A DNA stretch of 64,000 nt from CAZRWH01 sp964603905 (GTDB lineage Bacteria > Patescibacteriota > Gracilibacteria > UBA1369 > UBA12470), in the NCBI GenBank assembly GCA_964603905.1, contig CAZRWH010000003.1, forward strand, positions 1-64,000, given 5' to 3'. The notes under the pieces were generated by a model, which was not told where the DNA came from, did no database searches, and saw only the letters and a list, made by a program, of their open reading frames with translations. The position numbers were made by a program, and so were the translations under genes. This document shows positions 16,773 through 26,400 of the stretch, piece after piece; position 1 is the stretch's first letter, and every line of letters begins with the position of its first letter.

Positions 16773-17423
16773 ATGAACAATACCGACCTGCTTGAAAAAT
16801 TTGCCGACCTATTCGAAGAAACGAATCAACAACTCAATCTCTGCAAATTCGAAGATCGTGATGAGTTTATGGATCGACATATTGCCGATGCTGCTGAATG
16901 TGAAGCTTTTCTTGAAAATGCTCGTAACCTTGTAGATCTTGGGACTGGTGGAGGTCTGCCTGGCATTGTAATTTCGATTTTGAGACCTGATATCAAGGTT
17001 TCGATGGTGGACTCTATTCAGAAGAAATGTGACGCAATTGACGGCATGATCAAGGAACTCAAGCTCAGCAATGCACAGGTTGTTTGTGGGCGCTGTGAAG
17101 AGTTTGGACAGAACCCTTATTTCCGCGAAAAATTTGACGTTGTTACTGCACGAGCGTTGGCTCCCCTACCTGTCTTACTTGAGCTTGCTGCCGGTTTTGT
17201 TCGACCAAGTGGGAAATTCATTGCTTTCAAAGGCTCAAGTTATCTTGAAGAGCTTTTTGATGCAGAAAACGCAATGAAAGTTCTTGGTTTTGAATTAGAC
17301 AAAACTCACAAATACAAACTTGTTGATGGGATTGATCGAACGCTACTCATCTTCACAAGAAAAGGAAAATTAGACCCTAAATATCCACGAGAAAATGGTA
17401 CGCCGAAGAAAAAACCGCTCTAA
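16773..17423 (+). CDS. rsmG: 16S rRNA m7G527 methyltransferase RsmG
   Basis: A 216-aa Rossmann methyltransferase (GidB). The SAM-binding motif NLVDLGTGGGLPGIV lies near residue 50, followed by MVDSIQKKCDAI and VTARALAPLPVLLELA. These match RsmG, which methylates G527 of 16S rRNA. The start chosen is the first ATG after the gap that precedes the conserved N-terminal helix. The gene overlaps rlmE by 29 bases, placing two rRNA methyltransferases in one transcript, with rsmE upstream. Confidence 0.93.
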   Translation: MNNTDLLEKFADLFEETNQQLNLCKFEDRDEFMDRHIADAAECEAFLENARNLVDLGTGGGLPGIVISILRPDIKVSMVDSIQKKCDAIDGMIKELKLSNAQVVCGRCEEFGQNPYFREKFDVVTARALAPLPVLLELAAGFVRPSGKFIAFKGSSYLEELFDAENAMKVLGFELDKTHKYKLVDGIDRTLLIFTRKGKLDPKYPRENGTPKKKPL

Positions 17424-17997
17424 AGGCGGAAAAAAATACGCTGTAAAAGATCCTTATTTTCGACGAGCAAAAAACGATGGTTATCGTGCTCGGAGTGCTT
17501 ACAAGCTCAAGGAAATCCTGGCAAAATTCAAGCTGGTCAAAAAAGGCGACCGAGTCCTAGATCTCGGAGCTGCACCAGGAAGCTTTTTGCAAGTGCTGGT
17601 TAGATACGTTGGCCCTCAAGGTTCTGTTACAGGTGTCGATTTAAAAGAGATCGAACCTATCCCTGGGGTCGAAACCGTCGTTGGAGATATCTTTACGTAC
17701 AAACCTAACGGACAGTTTGATGTAATCACCTCTGACCTTGCTCCCAACACAACTGGCATTAAATTCATCGATAACGACGATAGTGTTGAGCTTAACTTAG
17801 CTGCTCTAGGCATCGTAAAGAAACATCTCAAACCTGAAGGACATGCGGTCTTCAAGATTTTCCAATGTAATGAACTCAAGAAATTCCTCGTCGCTGCAGA
17901 AAGAGCTTTCCGGAAAGTGCTTATCATCAAGCCTGATGCTGTTCGAGCTTCGAGTAGTGAGGTTTATGTTGTTTGTGTGGGGAGGGGTTCTGTTTAG
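17395..17997 (+). CDS. rlmE: RlmE/FtsJ family 2'-O-methyltransferase
   Basis: A 200-aa SAM methyltransferase. RARSAYKLKEI near residue 32 is the family N-terminal signature, RVLDLGAAPGSFLQVL near residue 52 binds SAM, and the K-D-K-E catalytic set is visible as K of SAYKL, D of SDLAPNTTG, K of AVFKIFQ and E of SSEVYVV. The expected product is 2'-O-methyl U2552 in 23S rRNA. The N terminus is basic. Its stop codon lies inside the 5' arm of a 13-bp hairpin. Confidence 0.92.
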   Translation: MVRRRKNRSKGGKKYAVKDPYFRRAKNDGYRARSAYKLKEILAKFKLVKKGDRVLDLGAAPGSFLQVLVRYVGPQGSVTGVDLKEIEPIPGVETVVGDIFTYKPNGQFDVITSDLAPNTTGIKFIDNDDSVELNLAALGIVKKHLKPEGHAVFKIFQCNELKKFLVAAERAFRKVLIIKPDAVRASSSEVYVVCVGRGSV

Positions 17998-18031
17998 CTC
18001 TTTGCTGATACTTTTTTCGCTAAACAGAACC
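17986..18031 (+). terminator. 13-bp hairpin containing the rlmE stop codon
   Basis: GGTTCTGTTTAGC pairs perfectly with GCTAAACAGAACC around a 20-nt loop that contains a T run. There is no U-tract after the stem, so it may act in mRNA stability or processing and not as an intrinsic terminator. Two more small hairpins follow at 18047-18095 (TGCCC/GGGCA; CAACC/GGTTG), then GGGGCTTTTT. Confidence 0.5.
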
Positions 18032-18147
18032 ACTTAATGTACTGATGGTGCCCTTCGGGCAGATTATTGGTGGCAGGCAACCAGCAGGTTGACGGCGGGG
18101 CTTTTTGATGCTTTAATGGCAATCTTGTTTTATAAAAAATCTAAATA

Positions 18148-18504
18148 ATGGGTATTAATTCCGCACCGGCTCCTTGGGATATACTGGACGAACCTACACC
18201 TGCACCTAAACATCCAATTGAGGACGGTGATACTGAAAACGACAGAGATTTCCGTGAGATGGAAGCTGCCATTAGGAAGCACCTGCGTATTACTGAGGCC
18301 GAAAGACTTTACCCTCAATACAGCACTGGGACTCTTATTATTTTTGGAGCTAAAACAGACGAAGAATACTGGCCTGATGATATGCGGATTAGGATTTGTC
18401 TGCGCAACCTTCCAGCTAGAATGAGAGCTGCTGGGATCTGGAGAATTCTAATCATTCCTGATTACAATATCTCTGCCATTCGTGACATAGTGGGAACGGA
18501 ATAG
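18148..18504 (+). CDS. Hypothetical protein
   Basis: A 118-aa soluble protein with a proline-rich N terminus (APAPWDILDEPTPAPKHP) and a C-terminal alpha/beta region with alternating hydrophobic strands (GTLIIFGAK, WRILIIPDYNIS). No signal peptide or recognised motif is present. It is separated from rlmE by a structured spacer and from aspA by a promoter, so it may be a monocistronic gene. Confidence 0.5.
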   Translation: MGINSAPAPWDILDEPTPAPKHPIEDGDTENDRDFREMEAAIRKHLRITEAERLYPQYSTGTLIIFGAKTDEEYWPDDMRIRICLRNLPARMRAAGIWRILIIPDYNISAIRDIVGTE

Positions 18505-18533
18505 TTGCCAATCCCCCCTTTTCATAGTAAGAT
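18505..18533 (+). promoter_or_regulatory. Promoter for the aspartase/fumarase gene
   Basis: TTGCCA and TAAGAT are separated by 17 bases and lie 33 bases upstream of the start at 18566. Confidence 0.5.
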
Positions 18534-18565
18534 CAAGTTCCTTTTTCTAATTTTCAGATTTAAAA

Positions 18566-19894
18566 ATGACTCAATATAGAACCGAGAAAGACGCTCTCGG
18601 AGAAATTTCAGTTCCAAAGGATGCCTACTTTGGCGGATTCACTTCTAGAGCACTTGAGAACTTTCAAATAAGTGAAATGATAGCCCCTATCGAATTCCGA
18701 ACCGCACTTGGACAGGTTAAACTTGCTGCTGCAAGAGCCAACTCGAAACTTGGTGAACTTGGCGAAAAAGAGTTCGATGCGATCGAAGAGGCGGCACTTG
18801 AATTTATCGATGGAGACTTTGACAGCGAATTTGTACTAGATGTCTTCCAAGCTGGAGCAGGAACTTCTTACAACATGAATGCGAACGAGATAATTGCGAA
18901 CCGTGCAAACGAGATTTTGGGCGGCGAAAAAGGTGTTTATGACCTCGTCCATCCAAACAACCACGTCAACATGGCTCAATCGTCTAACGACGTAATTCCA
19001 ACTGCAACACGCATCGTACTTCTGTTAATGGGTCGAGATCTTGTCCAAGAGATGGAAGCTTTTATTTCTGCACTTGAAGAAAAAGGCAAACAGTTCGCTC
19101 ACATCAAAAAAGTTGGACGTACTCACCTTCAAGACGCTGTACCTGTGACACTCGGATCAGAGTTCATGGCTTATGCTGACGCAATCCGAAACGAACTTGC
19201 TTCAGTTCAGCATGCACTAGACGGACTAAGAGTTCTTGGAATTGGAGGAACAGCCGTTGGAAACGGTCTCAACACTCACCCTGATTTCAAAAAAACTGTT
19301 ATCGACGAACTTGAACAACTTACCGGAGAAAAGCTAATTCAAGCACCAAACTCCTCAACAACTACACACAGCATGCAGGTTTTCTCAGCGTTCTCAGGGG
19401 CAATGAGGAACCTAGCAATCGAAATACACCGCATCATGGGCGACATCCGCCTAATGAATGCCGGACCACGAGCATGGACACGAGAAATCAAACTCCCGAA
19501 AGTCCAACCAGGATCATCAATAATGCCTGCAAAACTTAACCCATCCATCCCTGAATGTATGAGTATGATTTGCGGACAAGTTATCGGAGCTGATGCTGTT
19601 GTTTCTTTCTCTGCTCAAGGCGGACAGTTCGAGCTCAACTGGTACACTCCATCAATCATGTTCAATCTGACAATGGCTGCCTCAATCATGTCGAACGGAT
19701 TAAAAATGACACGCGAAAAATGTATCGATGGAATCAAAGCTTGCGAACCTGAAATCGCAGATGCTCTATCACGAAGTCTATGCCGTGCAACCGAACTCGT
19801 ACCTAAACTTGGCTACCACAAAGTTGCTGAGCTGGTTAAGAAGGCTATGAAAAGTGGCAAAGGGCTTGATGAGGTGATGGAGGAGGAAGGCTAA
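18566..19894 (+). CDS. aspA: Aspartate ammonia-lyase / fumarase family enzyme
   Basis: A 442-aa member of the aspartase/fumarase superfamily, which adds or removes ammonia or water across fumarate. Signature regions are HPNNHVNMAQSSNDVIPTA near residue 132, GRTHLQDAVPVTLG near residue 185 and the catalytic loop GSSIMPAKLNPSIPE near residue 315. IPE after the loop and GGQFELN later are closer to aspartases than to class II fumarases, so AspA is preferred, but the loop has AKLNP where GKVNP is usual. No other TCA-cycle gene is in the window. Confidence 0.8.
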   Translation: MTQYRTEKDALGEISVPKDAYFGGFTSRALENFQISEMIAPIEFRTALGQVKLAAARANSKLGELGEKEFDAIEEAALEFIDGDFDSEFVLDVFQAGAGTSYNMNANEIIANRANEILGGEKGVYDLVHPNNHVNMAQSSNDVIPTATRIVLLLMGRDLVQEMEAFISALEEKGKQFAHIKKVGRTHLQDAVPVTLGSEFMAYADAIRNELASVQHALDGLRVLGIGGTAVGNGLNTHPDFKKTVIDELEQLTGEKLIQAPNSSTTTHSMQVFSAFSGAMRNLAIEIHRIMGDIRLMNAGPRAWTREIKLPKVQPGSSIMPAKLNPSIPECMSMICGQVIGADAVVSFSAQGGQFELNWYTPSIMFNLTMAASIMSNGLKMTREKCIDGIKACEPEIADALSRSLCRATELVPKLGYHKVAELVKKAMKSGKGLDEVMEEEG

Positions 19895-19907
19895 TAGTCA
19901 AAAACCC

Positions 19908-19936
19908 TTTACAGCGCACCTTATGGGGACTATGAT
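19908..19936 (+). promoter_or_regulatory. Promoter upstream of 19967
   Basis: TTTACA, a 17-base spacer and TATGAT end 30 bases before the ATG at 19967. This supports a real small gene there. Confidence 0.45.
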
Positions 19937-19966
19937 GCCTCCCTTATTTGATAATTATTTTGCTTT

Positions 19967-20194
19967 ATGAGTCACGACCGAATGGGTGTCTTTAGTCCAC
20001 CCTTGAAATGTCATCAAGTTCCTTCTGAAGACACCTCAACATACTCTTTTTACTACAATCATCGAGGATTACCCGGAAGTCAATCATATCACGAGAGACT
20101 TATATTATGTTCTCATCTTGCGCCAGAGGCAATATGCGAAATTACCAACGAGAAATGCAATGTATTGATAGGACTAAGCCAGCAGTTTAGATAA
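19967..20194 (+). CDS. Small hypothetical protein
   Basis: A 75-aa soluble protein with five cysteine or histidine pairs scattered along it (LKCHQ, ILCSHL, EAICEITNEKC), which could bind metal. No family is recognised. A promoter lies upstream at normal distance. Length and composition alone are weak evidence. Confidence 0.4.
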   Translation: MSHDRMGVFSPPLKCHQVPSEDTSTYSFYYNHRGLPGSQSYHERLILCSHLAPEAICEITNEKCNVLIGLSQQFR

Positions 20195-20237
20195 GATAAT
20201 CTAAAACAATTCCGCAACCTTGTCATTTCGTGGTTTT

Positions 20238-20266
20238 TTGTTGTATGTGGAGTTAGCTGTTATAAT
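20238..20266 (+). promoter_or_regulatory. Promoter upstream of 20299
   Basis: TTGTTG and a perfect TATAAT are separated by 17 bases, 32 bases before the start codon at 20299. Confidence 0.55.
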
Positions 20267-20298
20267 TCTTGCTAGGTTATCTCCTAATTTAATAAGTC

Positions 20299-20487
20299 AT
20301 GAATAAAACACCAGATCAAACTGGCGACAATCCGGAGGCTGATTTCGCAGATACATTTTTGCGTATATTCGATGAAGAACTTGAAGCATGTCCTGGCACT
20401 GATCCAGTTTTGGACGGAAGAGAACTTACCTATGAAAGAATAGAGGAGAGAAGGCTTTTAGAAGGCCCGGTCAACCCTGAGAAATAA
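20299..20487 (+). CDS. Small acidic hypothetical protein
   Basis: A 62-aa strongly acidic protein (many Asp and Glu, two short helices around FADTFLRIFDEELEA and LTYERIEERRLLEG). It has no membrane segment or known motif. It is expressed from a TATAAT promoter and lies 25 bases before the gene at 20513, so the two probably form an operon. Confidence 0.5.
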   Translation: MNKTPDQTGDNPEADFADTFLRIFDEELEACPGTDPVLDGRELTYERIEERRLLEGPVNPEK

Positions 20488-20512
20488 TCATACCTTTAAA
20501 CTTTAAAAAATC

Positions 20513-21061
20513 ATGAATAGACTACCAACACCTTCAGAGGTTAAAGCTGATCGCGAATCGGAAAAAGACAGAATATATCAGGAGCTGATGGACAGAGCTA
20601 TGACTACAATAACCGAGGCTGTCAGTGCAGCTGTCTCCCGGCAACCACTAGGACCAAATGGCGGAAGCGTTCGCATTGATGATGTCGGTCTAAAAAACCT
20701 CTTAACACCTGAGTCTCGCAGATTAAAACCTGCTGTACAAAGACCTGAAGATGCTCGCCTAAGTTACAAAGATGCACTTTGGTTACTTCAGCAATATTGC
20801 GCACAATCAGGATGGCATGCAACCGTAAGCCGCACTTCTCAGTCTTTCCACTCAATGGCCTCCAAATCTACAGGTTCAACTGAGCAACTTCATCTTAACT
20901 TCTGCACATTAGAATCTCACGAGGCACGGGAAGCTGCAAATCTTGCAGAACAAGAAGCATTAGACGCAGATCCTGAAAGAGCGGAACGTGTTGCAAAACA
21001 AGCAGATGCATTCCGTCGTGCATATCAAAGGCATCTCGTGAACTCGAGCAGGACCCATTAA
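20513..21061 (+). CDS. Hypothetical protein
   Basis: A 182-aa soluble protein, mostly helical and charged at both ends. A central segment (SYKDALWLLQQYCAQSGWHA) may be a small folded core. The C terminus is rich in Ala and Glu heptads (AREAANLAEQEALDADPERA) that could form a coiled coil. No family is recognised. It ends 2 bases before the convergent PKD gene. Confidence 0.5.
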   Translation: MNRLPTPSEVKADRESEKDRIYQELMDRAMTTITEAVSAAVSRQPLGPNGGSVRIDDVGLKNLLTPESRRLKPAVQRPEDARLSYKDALWLLQQYCAQSGWHATVSRTSQSFHSMASKSTGSTEQLHLNFCTLESHEAREAANLAEQEALDADPERAERVAKQADAFRRAYQRHLVNSSRTH

Positions 21062-21063
21062 TC

Positions 21064-23397
21064 TTAATCAGAAACCGTGATCTCCATCTCATATGTGTCT
21101 TTGACTCCACTTGAGTCTTCGACTTCTAGTTCGACTGTGTAGATTCCTGTTTCTTCGAATGTATGGGTTGGCCTTCTTTCGAAAGCTTTTTCACCGTCTC
21201 CGAAATCCCATTCGTATCCACTGACCGAACCTTGGCTACAAAGTGGGCTGAATGTGACGATTAGAGGAGCTGGCCCTTTCTCAAGGCTTGCTTCAAAACA
21301 AGCGCTCAGTGATACCGGGCGAACTGTGATTTCCATGTCCGCTGTATCCGTTGACCCATCAGAAGCCTTTACTGTTACAGTTGCTGTATATGTTCCAGCA
21401 CTATCATATTCGTAAGTAACTTCTGCCTCTCCTATATATTCACTAGAACCGTCTCCGAAATCCCATGTGTAAGAAACTATTTCTCCTGCATCGTAGCTTG
21501 ATCCAGCTGCGCTCATTTCGACTTCAAGCGGTACTTCTCCATAAACCGGAGATACTGTTAAAGTTGCTGTTAAAGCCTGAGCTCCAACGTTAATTGTAAC
21601 TGTTTCTGTTCCTACATTTCCTTCTGCGTCAATCGCAGAAAGTGATGCGATATAAATCCCCTCTTCTTGGTATGTATAAGTCACAGCTTCTCCTGTGTCA
21701 TCAACACGTCCATCATTGTCGAAGTCCCATTCGTAATCAACGATGTTGTCGTCTTCGTCATAACTCCCTGAAGCGTCAAACGCCACCCCAAAAGGAACTT
21801 CACCGCTCACCATACCATCTTCATCCGCAAATGGTGTTGTTTCGATAACTGCTGTTGGAACTTTTGGTGCTCCTTCAATTACTATCTCAAGTTCTGTTGT
21901 CCCCTCTTCACCTTCCTCATCAGTTACTGTAAGAAGTACATCATAAGTACCTGGCGAATCGAATGTGTGTTTTACAGTTCGAGTTTTTTCGATTGATGTT
22001 CCATCTCCAAAATCCCATTCGTATTTCTCAATATCTCCGTTTGGTGATACAGATTCTGATCCAGAGAAAAGATACTCAACTCCAGCTGCATAAATCTCCA
22101 CCTCTTCTGTGATTACCGCTACAGGAACGTTTCCTCCAGCGTTGATCTCAACCGTTGCGATATTGTACTCGCCGTTGTTGTCTGTCACTCGAAGTGAAGC
22201 TTCGTAAATTCCTACTTGTTTGTATGTGTAGCTAGCAGTCACTCCCTCTGCGTCATCGAACTTTCCGTCTCCATCAAGATCCCATTCGTAATCAACGATT
22301 TGACCGTCTGGGTCTGAACTCTCAGAAGCGTCAAACTCTACCTCTAATGGAATGTCTCCCCCTTCAGGTGTTGCTGTAAACATTGCTGAAACAGCTTCGT
22401 TACTAAACACTACATCAAGGATCACTTCATCAGTCGCCTCTTCTCCTGTTTCCATGTCTTCGTAAGTAACACTCAACACAACTTCATATCTTCCTGCATC
22501 AGGACCTTTTTCTGTAAATCTGTGCGATACAGTTGGCCCCGTTGCTGTTAGCCCATCTCCGAAATCCCATTCGTAAGAAAGGATCTTATATTCATATGGG
22601 TTGAAAGGTATGTTCGAAGCATCAAACTCAATAGTCATTGGAGCTGTTAATCCTGTCAATTCAGCAGGATCTGTTTGTATGATTGATGTGTCTTGTCTTT
22701 CTGCAGTTTCAATCTGTTGTGATGCCAAATACATGTAAGTAAATGTCCATGCAAAAGCTAGCAAAACAAATGCTGCTCCTCCGATAGAAGCCATCATTAT
22801 TCCTTTTTTTCTTCCTACCTTGTCGTCTTTCTTTGTCATCGAAGTTTTAAACAAACCTATAACTCCGACTACAAAAGCTACAAAAATCGTCAGACCAAAT
22901 ATCATATTGGTCAGAGCAATTAGGAATGGGAAGAAGTTCTCTTCTGAGATACCGAACATCCTCAGAAGTGGATTGTCCGCTCCTCCGCCTTGAGTCAAAA
23001 GCAGGAATGTCATTACAATCATCATAACAATCACAACGCCCGCTGTAATTGCTCCTGCCATAATTTGTTTTTTCTTCTTAAGTTTTTTCTTCTTAGCTTT
23101 GATTGCTTTCTTCTCTTCTGGAGTTAGATTTTTTACGAGGTCGTTTTTAGTCGCGGGTCTCGAGTCGCGGGTCTCCAGTTGCGGGTCGCTAGTCGCGGGT
23201 TGAGCTGGTTGTGGAGCCGGCGCTTGTGCCGGTTGTGTCACAGGTTGCTCAACAGGCTGCGCTGGTTGTGCAGGTGCAGGGGTTGGAGCTGGCGTTGGTG
23301 CCGGAGTTGGCGTCGGAGCCGCCTCAGCTGCTGATTGTTGATTGCTGACTGCTCCGCCCTCTGCCATCTGCTCTCTGCTGTCTATATTATTGTCCAT
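21064..23397 (-). CDS. Membrane-anchored PKD-repeat surface protein (six PKD domains)
   Basis: A 777-aa protein. Residues 1-80 are rich in Pro, Ala and Thr; a basic stretch of KK repeats near 100 precedes three predicted transmembrane helices (about 112-135, 152-180 and 195-218). The second and third, joined by a lysine-rich loop (TSMTKKDDKVGRKKG), resemble the two-helix VirB2 arrangement. The remaining ~530 residues are six PKD domains, each with a core like YEWDFGDG, expected outside the cell as an adhesive stalk. Part of the N-terminal coding region consists of 7-bp tandem repeats. It is the last gene of the 21.1-30.2 kb locus. Confidence 0.85.
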   Translation of the reverse strand: MDNNIDSREQMAEGGAVSNQQSAAEAAPTPTPAPTPAPTPAPAQPAQPVEQPVTQPAQAPAPQPAQPATSDPQLETRDSRPATKNDLVKNLTPEEKKAIKAKKKKLKKKKQIMAGAITAGVVIVMMIVMTFLLLTQGGGADNPLLRMFGISEENFFPFLIALTNMIFGLTIFVAFVVGVIGLFKTSMTKKDDKVGRKKGIMMASIGGAAFVLLAFAWTFTYMYLASQQIETAERQDTSIIQTDPAELTGLTAPMTIEFDASNIPFNPYEYKILSYEWDFGDGLTATGPTVSHRFTEKGPDAGRYEVVLSVTYEDMETGEEATDEVILDVVFSNEAVSAMFTATPEGGDIPLEVEFDASESSDPDGQIVDYEWDLDGDGKFDDAEGVTASYTYKQVGIYEASLRVTDNNGEYNIATVEINAGGNVPVAVITEEVEIYAAGVEYLFSGSESVSPNGDIEKYEWDFGDGTSIEKTRTVKHTFDSPGTYDVLLTVTDEEGEEGTTELEIVIEGAPKVPTAVIETTPFADEDGMVSGEVPFGVAFDASGSYDEDDNIVDYEWDFDNDGRVDDTGEAVTYTYQEEGIYIASLSAIDAEGNVGTETVTINVGAQALTATLTVSPVYGEVPLEVEMSAAGSSYDAGEIVSYTWDFGDGSSEYIGEAEVTYEYDSAGTYTATVTVKASDGSTDTADMEITVRPVSLSACFEASLEKGPAPLIVTFSPLCSQGSVSGYEWDFGDGEKAFERRPTHTFEETGIYTVELEVEDSSGVKDTYEMEITVSD
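23149..23201. repeat. Coding heptamer repeat (GTCGCGG type)
   Basis: Seven degenerate copies of a 7-mer (GTCGCGG, GTCTCGA, GTCTCCA, GTTGCGG and similar) lie inside the N-terminal coding region of the 777-aa PKD protein. A second patch built on CTGCCAT, CTGCTCT and GATTGCT words lies at 23326-23383. Confidence 0.8.
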
Positions 23398-23420
23398 ATT
23401 TATTTTTGTTTTAGTTTTTT

Positions 23421-26400
23421 CTAGTTTATTCTTCTAACAGTGTAAATACCGGCGCCCAAAAGCGCAAATGAGAATGATACGATTAGTATCATAAGACCTT
23501 GGTTTACTGTCACTGGGAATACGTTTGTTGCTCCCATTGTGATATCGTCAAACACGATCTCTTTTGCTACTTGGTAGCTAGAGTCTCCGTATTCAACTGT
23601 TAGCATGGTAACTATTAGTCCCCATGATTTTTCATAATAAACCCCAGAGAAAGTTCCTCCCTGGCAATTTTCATCTATCAAATCCTTGTCGTTGTCTGTG
23701 AGGCCATCTCCATCCGTATCGTAATAAACGTTTTTGTCTACCGAACAAGTTGCTCCTTCTAGGTTATCCGGTTCGATTCCATAATAAAGATCTATCACCT
23801 GTGAGTCGCCTTGTAGGTGCACCTTATTATCTACTTGTGAGCTACCTGCACTTGTATTTAGGTATCCGACAACTTCTATGGTTTGTTCTTCTAGTTCAAC
23901 AGTCCTTGTGACGTAATCCTCTTTGTTCATTGAGTCCATTACTGTCAGCTTTGTTGTGTAAAGTCCGTAATCTGCGTATGTGATTGCCGGATTTAGTTCT
24001 GTTGAATCTACGTCGTTTGTTTTGTCTCCATCACCATCTGAATCAAAATCCATATCGAAATCCCATGCGTAAGAAACGATTTCTGTTCCTTCGTAAGGTT
24101 TTGAATTGTCTTTGAATACAACATTTAAATCATCAGCTTCATAAGTGAATGCTGCTACTGGCGGATCCGTCTCAACAAGAACTATTTGCGATGATACATC
24201 GTCAACCCCTCCCATGTTGTCATACACTGTTAGTTTCACTGTGTATGATCCTGCTGACGCGTATTCATGAACAGGGTTCTCTGTGATTGAATCTACATCA
24301 TTGTCGGCTTCACCATCACCATCAGCATCTGTTTGAGTGTCCAGATCCCAGTGGTATGCGTATACCGATGCTCCGTTTTCTTCGTCAACTGTTGAGTTGT
24401 TTTCGAATTCAACTTCAAAGCCTGTCACGTTGTAAACGAATGCTGCATCCGGTGCGCTTGTAATTGACTCAACACAAAGCTCAGTCGAACCGTCTGACAC
24501 TGTTGCTTGGCTATTTGAGTCGATAACTTTTAATCTAACATCAAAACATCCAATCTCGTCAGGCACATATTCGTAGACAACATCTTCCATCTCAACGTCG
24601 TCTCCAAATCCATCACCTTTAAGATCCCAAACGTACTTGATGTCGTCTCCGTCTGGGTCATAACTTCCTCCTGCGTCTAGAGTAACTATGTCATTCAAAA
24701 CTACGTATGTAGGATTGACTGTCATTATTGCTACTGGAGCTTCGTTGTCTCCGTTTATAACCTCAAGTGTCGGAGCTTGATTAAGTTCGTTTTTACTTGA
24801 GACCGTGTTACCTCCTTGGTCTGTAACCTCAACCGCAAAGCCGTATTCCTTCTCTTCTCCTGTTGTTCCGTTTGTTGAAATCGTTAGCCTAGCTTCAGGA
24901 GTTTTTGTGATTTTTGTTCCGAGCTTCTTAGTTGTGTTCGTAAGATCATAATAGTACCAGTAGTAGTTCGCTATTGAACCGTCTGGATCGTCTGCATCAA
25001 CCTGTAATTTTACTTCAACAGGCGTAACTACTGAGTCTGATTCTATCGAGTAAGATAGACCATATATTTCTGGTGGATCTTCTTGAACTGTTATTTCAAA
25101 GCTATCCTCTGCGACTTTTCCAGCAGCTTCATCGTTATCCCATACGCTTAGAGTTACTGTGTATTGTCCTGTTTCTTCGTATGTATGTGAAACTTTTTTC
25201 TCTGTGCTTCTTGTTTGATCTCCAAAGTCCCAACTGTAACTTAGTCCTCTTGTTGATCCATCTTGGTTTCTTGAGCTACTCGCATCAAAAGAGAACACTG
25301 TGTTCACGTTCCCCATAACGTTGTTTGTAGAGATCTCAACGTTATCTTTTTCGAGAGTAGAGATCGCTATAGGTGTATCGCTCTCACCTATCATTATCTT
25401 TTTAGTGTATGTGTTTTCGTTGTCATCATCATCGTAAGCTGTTAGCTCAACGTAATAGATGCCTGACTCTGCATATGTATGATCAAAGGTTGCTGTACTG
25501 CTGTAAGTTCCTTCAACCACATCCGAGTCCCCATCTCCGAAGTCTATCTCGTATGCAACTGCTGTATCGCTTATTGCTTCAAATTCTACCTCTACGATGC
25601 CTGTTTCTTCATCAAGGTGATATGCAGGACCGCTTTTGGCTTCTAGATCTACATCTGGGATATCATCCAATTTAATCGCGTATTCACCTTCTGATGTTTT
25701 CTTGATGTCCTCGTCTGTGTATTGATCGCTAACCTCAAGAACGATGTTCTTATCACCAGGCTCGTCAAATTTAACAACTATCTCTGCAGAATTTAAATCT
25801 CCGCTAACAATCTCGTAATCCTCATCAAATACCCATTTAAATGAAACTGTATCATTCGGATCTAAATCATAACTGTCGCTCGCATCTAAATGTACAGTTC
25901 GAGGCTGAGCCAAATTAGGTATTTCGTAATCAACAACAGGAATTGGTGCTTGCGACTCAACGATAACTTGAATCGTATCTGTTGCTTGATCAACCCCATC
26001 CGAGACCGTTAGAGAAACTGTGTATTCCCCTGGGTTTTCAAATTCATAATCAACATCAGGAGAGCTTCCTAAATCTATAGTTCCACCCTCGCTTGATGTA
26101 GCTTTGAATGTGTATTTCTGGATTGAGCCCTTGTCTGTTGTAGAAGAAGATCCATCAAAATTAAATGTTGTTCCGATGTCTCCTATTCTTGTAGACGGAA
26201 GGATTCTTGCTGCCGGTGATGCAATTATTATGTCACCTATATACCTGTCTTGTCTTCCTGTCACATCTGTAACTTCTGCTGTAAGACGGTATGTCCCTTC
26301 GCTTTCATAGTTACATGTTCCACTTACCAATCCCTCTGCTTCGTATTCTTGAGTCCCATTTCCACAATCGATAATGCTTCCGATCACAGGATCTCCGTTT

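Noticed and set aside
23149..23201. Heptamer arrays as CRISPR repeats
   Set aside because: The units are contiguous 7-mers without spacers, and no cas genes are present.
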